Under the pieces are notes generated by a model that was given only the letters and a program-made list of their open reading frames with translations, was not told where the DNA came from and did not search any database. Below are positions 1 through 5,823 of a DNA stretch of 6,733 nucleotides, piece after piece. A program made the position numbers and the translations under genes. The number at the start of each line of letters is the position of its first letter. Position 1 is the first letter of the stretch. Source of the stretch: JAKBCQ01 sp021807585. Lineage in GTDB: Bacteria > Planctomycetota > Planctomycetia > Isosphaerales > Isosphaeraceae. The stretch is taken from assembly GCA_027325115.1 (NCBI GenBank), contig DAHWFG010000004.1, positions 1 to 6,733 on the forward strand, in the 5' to 3' direction.

Positions 1-1336
1 GACCGACGATTCGAAACCGGCCGTCTTCGCGACGAATCGCAAGGTCGCCCGTGTGAAGAAATCGGTTCGCATCGATCGCCCGCGCCGTCGCCTCGGGCGC
101 CTTGTAATATCCAGACATTACTGCATGTCCGCGCACGCACAATTCACCCGCGACTCCCGCGGCGACGGGCGCCCCCGTCGCGCGATCGCGGATTTCGACC
201 TCGAGCCCCGGCAACGCTCGACCCACCGTTCCCACGCGCGCCTCGAGCGGATCGTCGACGTCGCTCAGCGTGATGATCGGCGACGATTCGGTTTGGCCGT
301 AACCCACACAGATTTCTCCGGCGTGCATCCGCTCGACCACCCGCCGCAATACCGGAAGAGGGCAGGGGGCGCCCGACATGATCCCCGTTCGCAATGACGA
401 AAGATTATATTTTGAAAAATTAGGATTATCGAGCTCGGCGATGAACATCGTGGGAACGCCGTAAAGCGACGTGCAGCGTTCGCTTTCGATCGCCGCGAGA
501 GTCCCCTCGGGGTCGAAACTCGTCGAGGGGACGACGATCGCCGATCCGTGAACGACGCACACGAGCGTTCCCAGAACGCAGCCGAAACAGTGGTAAAACG
601 GTACGGGAAGACATACGCGGTCGGCCTCGGTATAACGCAACCGCGCGCCGACATAAAACGCATTGTAAAGAACATTCTTATGAGTGAGTGTCGCTCCTTT
701 GGGAAGGCCCGTCGTGCCCGAGGTGAACTGGATGTTGTGCGGATCCGCGGGATCGACCGCGGATTCAACGTCGGCGAGCGCGGGATCGATCGCGTGATCG
801 GCGAGCCGAGAGAAGTCGAAAAAGCCCGCTCGCGGCGTCGCGTCGATCGAGATCAATCGTGAAAGGAGGGGGAGTCGGCTCGATCGCAAAGCCCCGGGCG
901 AAGCCGATCCGATCTCGGGACACAACAACTCAATGATCTCAATATAATTCGATGATTTATAGGGAGGGCCTACGACGAGCGTCGTGACGTCGGCGAGCTT
1001 GAGCGCCGCCTCGAGCTCATGAACGCGATAAGCCGGGTTGATATTAACGAGCGTCGCGCCGATCCGCGCCGCGGCGAACTGCGTCAGAACCCATTCGGGG
1101 CGGTTCATCGACCAGATCCCCACGTGCTCACCCGGTTGAACGCCGAGCTCGACGAGCGCGCTCGCGAACCGGTCGACGCGGCGATCGAGCTCGCTCCAAC
1201 TCCAGCGGATCGCGAGCCGGGGAAACACGAGCGCGTCGCTCGTTGGATATTGATCAGCCGCCCTGCGCAAAGCCCCGCTTACCGTCGCCCGCGCAATCCA
1301 GGAGGCGTCCGCGTCGAATTCCCCGCGGTCGGTCAT
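1..1336 (-). CDS. Acyl-CoA synthetase (AMP-forming), ACSF2-like; C-terminus cut by window edge
   Basis: This gene encodes an ATP-dependent acid:CoA ligase of the ANL (adenylate-forming) superfamily, which makes an acyl-adenylate and then an acyl-CoA. From the ATG at 1336 there are 445 open residues before the window ends. Visible motifs are the phosphate-binding loop FTSGTTGLPKG (204-214), VPFYHCFGC (245-253), GYGQTESSP (345-353), GELCVRG (397-403) and HTGDL (428-432). By memory the sequence resembles human ACSF2 and bacterial relatives along its length, including the INPAYR segment and the PGALRS.RLP stretch near 148-156. Family members run to about 540-560 residues, so roughly 100 are missing, including the C-terminal lid with the catalytic lysine. 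An ATG 12 codons upstream (1372) is in frame, but the ATG at 1336 has the better ribosome site, GGAGA 8 nt away. It is the last gene visible in the operon, 56 bp after the hydratase. It probably feeds a medium-chain or branched acid into the pathway; the substrate is not determined. Confidence 0.93.
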   Translation of the reverse strand, partial: MTDRGEFDADASWIARATVSGALRRAADQYPTSDALVFPRLAIRWSWSELDRRVDRFASALVELGVQPGEHVGIWSMNRPEWVLTQFAAARIGATLVNINPAYRVHELEAALKLADVTTLVVGPPYKSSNYIEIIELLCPEIGSASPGALRSSRLPLLSRLISIDATPRAGFFDFSRLADHAIDPALADVESAVDPADPHNIQFTSGTTGLPKGATLTHKNVLYNAFYVGARLRYTEADRVCLPVPFYHCFGCVLGTLVCVVHGSAIVVPSTSFDPEGTLAAIESERCTSLYGVPTMFIAELDNPNFSKYNLSSLRTGIMSGAPCPLPVLRRVVERMHAGEICVGYGQTESSPIITLSDVDDPLEARVGTVGRALPGLEVEIRDRATGAPVAAGVAGELCVRGHAVMSGYYKAPEATARAIDANRFLHTGDLAIRREDGRFRIVG

Positions 1337-1344
1337 CTCTTGTA

Positions 1345-1349
1345 TCTCC
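1345..1349 (-). promoter_or_regulatory. Shine-Dalgarno site GGAGA deciding the acyl-CoA synthetase start
   Basis: On the minus strand GGAGA lies 8 nt before the ATG at 1336-1334. The in-frame upstream ATG at 1372 is preceded by CCTAGCGATC, which has no comparable purine-rich site. The downstream start is therefore preferred. The longer form, with N-terminal residues MIADRWKSEIQE, cannot be excluded. Confidence 0.6.
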
Positions 1350-1364
1350 GATTTCCATCTGTCG

Positions 1365-1378
1365 GCGATCATGATCGC
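1365..1378. repeat. Perfect 14-bp palindrome in the hydratase-synthetase junction
   Basis: GCGATCATGATCGC is identical to its own reverse complement. It sits in the 56-bp gap between the hydratase stop (1393) and the preferred synthetase start (1336), and it contains the alternative ATG at 1372-1370. It could be an operator half-site pair, part of a transcript hairpin, or a by-product of this genome's excess of GATC-containing words. The sequence alone does not decide between these. Confidence 0.4.
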
Positions 1379-1392
1379 TAGGATATCAACGC

Positions 1393-2205
1393 CTACGTTT
1401 CAGAATCACGATCGCCTTGCGGAATCCAATTCGGGGGGCGTTTTTCGAGGAACGCCGCGATCCCTTCGATCGCCTCGTCGGAAACGCGAACCGCGGCGCT
1501 GATCGCCGCGGCGCCCCGGAGCGTCGCGGGTCGAAAAAGTGATTCGTCGAGCAGCCTTTTGGTCGTCGCCAAAGCGCGCGGACCGCACTCGGCGAGCGAG
1601 CGACCAAGTTCGAGAGCGCGCTCGAGCAAAAGATCAACCGACATGATTTCATGATAAAGACCCCACGAGTAAGCCTCGTCCGCCGAAACGGGGTTTCCGC
1701 CAAGAAGAAGCCGCCGTGCGCGGCGATCACCCGCCTGACGGATCAGATCGTGCAAAACGATCGATGCGACGAGTCCGCGTCGAACCTCGGGATATCCGAG
1801 TTTCGCCCGGTCGCTCGCGATCACGAAATCACACGCGAGCGCCAGCCCCGCGCCGCCGGCGTATGCGTCGCCGTTGAGCGCCGCGATCGTCGGCTTGGGA
1901 AGCTTGTGCACAAGATCAATCAGATCCGCGATCGCCTGCGCGTTCGCGACCAGGAGCGATTCCTCGGAATGACTGATCGACGCCGTTTTGCTCGCCGATT
2001 CCTTCAAATCCATCCCCGCGCAAAACACCGCGCCGGCGCCCGTCAAAATCACGCAACGGACGTCCGAATCGCGCCCCGCAACCTCGATCGCGTCCGAAAG
2101 CCGCTCGATCAAACCGCGTGAAAGCGCGTTCCGCCGCTCGGGACGATTGAGCGTGATGATCGCGGTCGTTCCCTTTAATTCATTAAGAACTAACGAAGTG
2201 TTCAT
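1393..2205 (-). CDS. Enoyl-CoA hydratase/isomerase family protein (crotonase fold), possibly methylglutaconyl-CoA hydratase-like
   Basis: This is a 270-residue protein of typical crotonase-family length. It shows the N-terminal LNRPERRNALS (19-29), the first oxyanion-hole segment FCAGMDL (61-67), the second at NGDAYAGGAGLALACD (111-126), and YPEVRRGL (138-145). Aligned by eye to rat mitochondrial enoyl-CoA hydratase, the second catalytic glutamate is kept as Glu140, while the first (Glu144 in rat) is replaced by Gly120. As far as I recall, the same glycine occurs in LiuC-type methylglutaconyl-CoA hydratases, which fits a carboxylase operon. The start is the ATG at 2205, with AAGGA 8 nt upstream. 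A further 38 in-frame codons upstream are arginine-rich and overlap the previous gene, so they were discarded. The previous gene's stop is one base away (TAAAATG), which suggests translational coupling. The likely role is hydration of an alpha-beta-unsaturated, possibly glutaconyl-type, CoA ester. Exact substrate and direction are inferred. Confidence 0.93.
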   Translation of the reverse strand: MNTSLVLNELKGTTAIITLNRPERRNALSRGLIERLSDAIEVAGRDSDVRCVILTGAGAVFCAGMDLKESASKTASISHSEESLLVANAQAIADLIDLVHKLPKPTIAALNGDAYAGGAGLALACDFVIASDRAKLGYPEVRRGLVASIVLHDLIRQAGDRRARRLLLGGNPVSADEAYSWGLYHEIMSVDLLLERALELGRSLAECGPRALATTKRLLDESLFRPATLRGAAAISAAVRVSDEAIEGIAAFLEKRPPNWIPQGDRDSET

Positions 2206-2206
2206 T

Positions 2207-2545
2207 TTATGATTCCTTGGAATCGTCGATCGGAACGGAAACCTCGAGAAACGCCGAGGCGAGCGCCTTCCCCTGCGTGTCGAGCCGCGTCGATCCGCTC
2301 GCGCCCCCCGCAAGCGCACGCTCGATCACAAAATTCAACGCGTGAATTCCCGGAAGTTCATATCGTTGAATATTACCGACATTCATCGGTTTCAAAAACC
2401 GCGCCGCGACTTCGACCGTGAGATAACGACGCAACAGCTCGTAGCTCGCGCGATCGCGAGCCGTGACGCCGATATTCGCGCGATCCCCCTTGTCGCCGCT
2501 CCGCGCCTGCGCCAGATCCCCCAATCGTACCGAACGAACTATCAT
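2207..2545 (-). CDS. AtuA C-terminal-domain-like small protein (AtuA-related, predicted ferredoxin-like fold)
   Basis: This 112-residue protein matches the domain that forms the C-terminal end of longer AtuA proteins. The diagnostic blocks are ARSGDKGDRANIGV (14-27), RYELPGIHALNFV (61-73) and RLDTQGKAL (87-95). No signal peptide or membrane segment is seen, so it is cytoplasmic. The ATG at 2545 has AAGG 9 nt upstream and follows the stop of the AtuA/DUF1446 gene by 37 bp, so it is separately translated rather than a frameshifted tail. Its stop lies one base before the hydratase ATG. Known AtuA of Pseudomonas, from the acyclic terpene utilisation cluster, carries both parts in one chain, so the two proteins here probably act together as a complex. 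The biochemical role of the domain is not established. Confidence 0.92.
   Translation of the reverse strand: MIVRSVRLGDLAQARSGDKGDRANIGVTARDRASYELLRRYLTVEVAARFLKPMNVGNIQRYELPGIHALNFVIERALAGGASGSTRLDTQGKALASAFLEVSVPIDDSKES
2214..2218 (-). promoter_or_regulatory. Shine-Dalgarno site AAGGA fixing the hydratase start
   Basis: AAGGA on the minus strand lies 8 nt before the hydratase ATG (2205-2203) and inside the last codons of the preceding AtuA-C gene. With the TAAAATG junction this supports re-initiation by ribosomes leaving the upstream gene. It also argues against the longer open frame that begins at 2319. Confidence 0.65.
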
Positions 2546-2582
2546 GTATGCATACCTTAAATTAAAAATCGAACCCCGTTCG

Positions 2583-3965
2583 CTACGCCGTCCGTTCCCA
2601 TTCCGCCGCGGTTGTTATCGTCACACGCGGCTCGACAAGATCGCGCGGGATCAACACCGGAATGTAGCCGAACGCGGGGATCGCGCGGGGGCGTCCCGAC
2701 GCGTAACCCGCGATCCCTGTCGGCCCCGAAGTGACGAGCGGAGCGATCGATCGACAAAACCTCTCGATCGACTCTCTCGAAGGATCGCGCGCCGTCACCC
2801 GCAACATCACCTCGATCGGGTCGCGCTCGATCAGGTGATTGAGAACGCCCGGAACGACGTCTCCCGCGCCGATCACTTCCACACGCGTTTGCGCAAGCGG
2901 ATATCCCGCACGACGCACGCGTTCGATCACGAGATCGCCCGCGGCTCGCGCTTTTTTCACCGCGCCGCGCCCCACCACCGCCACAAACCCGCTCGCGGTC
3001 CAACCGTCGCGGTACACCGCCGATACCTTGAGCCGATCGCTCGGAGCGTTCCCCTTCGCGCCCCGAATCCGCACGCGATTTTGCTCGACTTGATTCAACT
3101 CAACATGCGTCAAATCGACGTCGACGTCGGGGGTGCGGTATCGAGAGGGGTCGTCGATCTCATAAACGAGCTGTTCGGCGATCGTTCCCGTCGTGACGAT
3201 CCCTCCCGATCGCTCGGGTTTGGTGATCTCGCACGAGCCGTCACGGTCGAGCACCGCGATCGGATAACCGATCGCCGCGGGATCGGCGACCGCGTCCCAA
3301 TCCTGCCAAAGCCCGCCCGTCGCCTGCGCTCCGCACTCGATCACGTGTCCCGCGGTCGAAGCCGAAGCCAGGAGATCATATTGATCCCAATCCCAACCGA
3401 ACGCCGCGACAGCGGGCCCGAGCGTGAGCGAAGCGTCGGCGACACGCCCCGTGATCACGATCCGCGCCCCCTCGCCAAGCGCGCGTGCGATCGGCTTCGC
3501 CCCCAAATACGCGTTGAACGCGATCAGCCGATCGGCGTACTCGACAATTGATTCACCTGTGTCCATATTGACAAGATCGATACCTGCTTGAATCCATTCG
3601 GGTACGTTCTTGAGTCGATCGTCTCCCGTGACGACCGCGATGCTCGTTTCACCGAGCCCCGCCCGGGAGAGAATCGCCCCGACGCTCCGCGCGCCCGCGG
3701 GAGGGTTCAAGCCCCCCGCGTTGGTGACGATCTTAAGCCGCGGCTGTTCGATCAAATCGGCCGAGATCCGGTCGATCAACTCGGGAAAATCGGTGATGAA
3801 TCCGGCGCCGGGATCCTTCGCCCGCCGGTGCGCCAGGATCGCCGTCGTGAGCTCGGCAAGATACTCGAGCGTGAGAAAATCAAGAGCGCCCTCGCGCGTA
3901 AGGCGAACGGGGGCGTCGAGATCGTCGCCCCAGAATCCCGCCCCATTACCCACTCGAATGCTCAT
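2583..3965 (-). CDS. AtuA family protein (DUF1446, acyclic terpene utilisation), N-terminal-domain-only form
   Basis: This is a 460-residue protein with the conserved blocks of the AtuA/DUF1446 family: GAGFWGD (8-14), TLEYLAELT (32-40), IVTNAGGLNP (79-88), NAYLGA (151-156), IVITGRVADASLTLGP (169-184), AGHVIECGAQATGG (205-218), GYPIA (233-237) and ITKPERSGG (247-255). The His207/Cys211 cluster and the Gly-rich segments are the likeliest ligand-binding sites, but that is inference. It begins at the ATG at 3965, only 4 bp after the carboxyltransferase stop, with a weak AGG 9 nt upstream. The C-terminal domain of single-chain AtuA is missing here and is encoded by the next gene. In Pseudomonas the gene belongs to the atu cluster for citronellol/geraniol breakdown, next to geranyl-CoA carboxylase. 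Its reaction is unassigned. It is recognised as a family with high confidence, but not as a defined enzyme. Confidence 0.95.
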   Translation of the reverse strand: MSIRVGNGAGFWGDDLDAPVRLTREGALDFLTLEYLAELTTAILAHRRAKDPGAGFITDFPELIDRISADLIEQPRLKIVTNAGGLNPPAGARSVGAILSRAGLGETSIAVVTGDDRLKNVPEWIQAGIDLVNMDTGESIVEYADRLIAFNAYLGAKPIARALGEGARIVITGRVADASLTLGPAVAAFGWDWDQYDLLASASTAGHVIECGAQATGGLWQDWDAVADPAAIGYPIAVLDRDGSCEITKPERSGGIVTTGTIAEQLVYEIDDPSRYRTPDVDVDLTHVELNQVEQNRVRIRGAKGNAPSDRLKVSAVYRDGWTASGFVAVVGRGAVKKARAAGDLVIERVRRAGYPLAQTRVEVIGAGDVVPGVLNHLIERDPIEVMLRVTARDPSRESIERFCRSIAPLVTSGPTGIAGYASGRPRAIPAFGYIPVLIPRDLVEPRVTITTAAEWERTA

Positions 3966-3969
3966 AAAA

Positions 3970-5781
3970 TTAAACCTGAAAAACTCCGAGGGGGAAGGGG
4001 TTCGCGTCGGCGGGTCGCGAGACGATCTCGAGCGCCTCGATGAGAAATTCGCGGGTTCGCCGCGGTTCGACGATCGCGTCGAGCCAGCCGCGAGCCGCGG
4101 CGTAGCGGACGTCGGTCTCGCGTTCGTAGCGATTACGTAATTGTGTATTTAATCGCTCAACTTCTTGATCGTCGATCTTTTTACCCTGACGTTTGAGCGC
4201 GGCGATCTGGACGTCGAGCATCGTCCTCGCCGCCTGGCTTCCTCCCATCACCGCGTACCGCGCGCCGGGCCACGCGACGATCAGCCGCGGATCGAAAGCC
4301 TTGCCGCACAGAGCGTAATGCCCCGCTCCGAACGAATGACCGATCAGCACGGTGATCTTGGGGACGACGCTGTTGCTCACCGCGCTCACGAGCTTCGCAC
4401 CGCGGCGAATAATCCCCGACCGTTCGGCGTCGCGGCCGACGTCGAATCCGTTGACGTCTTGAAAAAAAAGAATCGGCAGATTTAATTGATTGCACACAAG
4501 TACAAATCTCGCCGCCTTTTCGGCGCCGTCGGCGTAAATCACGCCGCCGAACCGCATCGGCCCGCCGCTTGTGGGACGAAATCGGAGCTTCTGGTTGGCG
4601 ACGATCCCCGCCGAAATCCCGCCGATCCGCGCGAACCCCGTGACGATCGTCTCACCGTACTCGGCCTTGAATTCGTCGAACGACCCCGCGTCGACGATCG
4701 TCGCAAGCGCGCGACGCACGTCGTATTGCGCCGAGGGGTTGAGCGGGACGATCGAGTAAACGTCGGCCGGCGGTCGCTCCGGATCAACAGATTGAAACCG
4801 ATTTACCTTCCGATCCGCCGGCCAAAGCGCCGCGAGCCTGCGAATCCGCGCCAGGCACGCTTCGTCGTTCGGCTCATGAAAATCGATCGATCCGCTGAAA
4901 ATCGCGTGCACCCGCGCCCCGCCAAGTTCATCGTGCGAAATGTCCTGGCCGATCGCGGCCTTGACGAGCGCAGGCCCCGCGAGATAAAGCCCCGATCCCT
5001 CGGTCATCAGCACCGTGTCGCAAAGCAACGGTAAATACGCCCCCCCCGCGACACAATTCCCCATAATCGCGGCGATTTGCGGAATCCCCCGCGCCGAGAG
5101 GACCGCGTTGTTGCGAAAGATCCTGCCGAAATCGTCGTCGTCGGGAAAGACCTCGTCCTGGAGCGGCAAAAACACCCCCGACGAATCGACGAGATAAACG
5201 ATCGGAAGCGCGTTTTCACCCGCGATCCGCTGCGCCCGGAGGATCTTCTTGATCGTCATCGGAAAGCACGCGCCCGCCTTCACCGTCGCGTCGTTGGCGA
5301 CGATCATCGCCCGCCGATCCGAAATCACCCCGATACCCGTAACGACCCCCGCCGAAGGGGCGCCGCCCCATTCTCCGTACATCTCCCACGCGGCCCATAA
5401 TCCAAGCTCGACGAACGATCGACCGGGATCGACGAGCGCCGCGATCCGTTCTCGCGCCGTCAACCTCCCTTTCGCGTGCAGCCGAGCGATCGCGTCGTCG
5501 CCTCCTCCACAACGAATGATCGCTTCTTCACTTAACATGCGATCGACCAAAAGTTGATGTTCATCAACCTCCGATGTCGAAGGCGACGGCGCGGCCGAAG
5601 CCGAGGATGAAGCCGCTTCCGCGGCGGCTTTCGAACCGAGGGCGGCTTTTGATCCCGACCCCGCGCCGTTCTCGGCCGCCGATCGCCCCCCCACGGCCGA
5701 TTTCAACGCCGAAGAACCCTCGCCGGATTCACCCTGAGATCCATGAATCTTTAAATCATTGGATTGAGGATCAAAATTCAT
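3970..5781 (-). CDS. Acyl-CoA carboxylase beta (carboxyltransferase) subunit, methylcrotonyl/geranyl-CoA carboxylase-like, with an Ala/Ser/Gly-rich N-terminal extension
   Basis: This 603-residue subunit would transfer CO2 from carboxybiotin to an acyl-CoA. Residues 1 to about 72 are low-complexity and probably disordered, with two GSKAA repeats (43-47, 49-53) and a Ser/Ala/Pro tail. The fold then begins with GRLTARERIAALVD (105-118). The first crotonase-like half carries LVDSSGVFLPLQDEVFP (197-213) and the oxyanion loop AGGAY (245-249). The second half carries GHSFGAGHYALCGKAF (481-496) and VMGGSQAA (511-518). No biotin-attachment motif is present, so a separate biotin-carboxylase/BCCP subunit is needed and is not in the window. 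Methylcrotonyl-CoA carboxylase beta subunits are about 535 residues; the excess equals the N-terminal extension. The ATG at 5781 is chosen because GGA lies 7 nt upstream; the frame stays open to a TTG at 5823, which abuts the thiolase stop. Context suggests a beta-methyl-branched unsaturated substrate, but propionyl-like substrates are not excluded. Confidence 0.95.
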   Translation of the reverse strand: MNFDPQSNDLKIHGSQGESGEGSSALKSAVGGRSAAENGAGSGSKAALGSKAAAEAASSSASAAPSPSTSEVDEHQLLVDRMLSEEAIIRCGGGDDAIARLHAKGRLTARERIAALVDPGRSFVELGLWAAWEMYGEWGGAPSAGVVTGIGVISDRRAMIVANDATVKAGACFPMTIKKILRAQRIAGENALPIVYLVDSSGVFLPLQDEVFPDDDDFGRIFRNNAVLSARGIPQIAAIMGNCVAGGAYLPLLCDTVLMTEGSGLYLAGPALVKAAIGQDISHDELGGARVHAIFSGSIDFHEPNDEACLARIRRLAALWPADRKVNRFQSVDPERPPADVYSIVPLNPSAQYDVRRALATIVDAGSFDEFKAEYGETIVTGFARIGGISAGIVANQKLRFRPTSGGPMRFGGVIYADGAEKAARFVLVCNQLNLPILFFQDVNGFDVGRDAERSGIIRRGAKLVSAVSNSVVPKITVLIGHSFGAGHYALCGKAFDPRLIVAWPGARYAVMGGSQAARTMLDVQIAALKRQGKKIDDQEVERLNTQLRNRYERETDVRYAAARGWLDAIVEPRRTREFLIEALEIVSRPADANPFPLGVFQV

Positions 5782-5788
5782 AAGTGTT

Positions 5789-5791
5789 TCC
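5789..5791 (-). promoter_or_regulatory. Short Shine-Dalgarno (GGA) for the carboxyltransferase gene
   Basis: In the 42-bp A+T-rich gap after the thiolase stop, the minus strand reads TTTTTTGGAAACACTTATG, with GGA 7 nt from the ATG at 5781. This favours that ATG over the TTG at 5823, whose upstream region is thiolase coding sequence without a good site. The match is short, so support is moderate. Confidence 0.45.
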
Positions 5792-5823
5792 AAAAAATAT
5801 TGATTTAATTGATTAGGTATCAA

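Noticed and set aside
265..768. Minus-strand open frame of 167 codons overlapping the acyl-CoA synthetase
   Set aside because: It is in a different frame from the synthetase, whose frame carries all the family motifs across the same stretch. The product is Arg/Ser-rich and unrecognisable.
2206..2319. Longer form of the hydratase starting at 2319
   Set aside because: The added 38 residues are Arg/Ser-rich and overlap the AtuA-C gene. The ATG at 2205 has AAGGA 8 nt upstream and gives a normal family N-terminus.
2463..3551. Plus-strand open frame of 362 codons opposite the AtuA and AtuA-C genes
   Set aside because: It lies antisense to well-conserved genes, its product is dominated by Arg, Asp and Pro with no recognisable motif, and it follows from GC-rich codon structure of the minus-strand genes.
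5560..5781. N-terminal extension of the carboxyltransferase as a fused biotin carrier domain or signal peptide
   Set aside because: There is no Met-Lys-Met type biotinylation motif, no hydrophobic core and no cleavage site. It is low-complexity Ala/Ser/Gly sequence.
5782..5823. Possible sigma-70-like promoter in the thiolase-carboxyltransferase gap (TTGATA, 18 bp, TATTTT)
   Set aside because: A transcript from it would begin only a few bases before the ATG at 5781 and lose the GGA ribosome site. The -10 match is only 4 of 6 in an A+T-rich stretch.
5782..5823. TTG at 5823 as start of the carboxyltransferase, adding 14 residues
   Set aside because: It abuts the thiolase stop, has no good ribosome site, and the ATG at 5781 has GGA at proper spacing. 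The extra residues show no family similarity that I can see.
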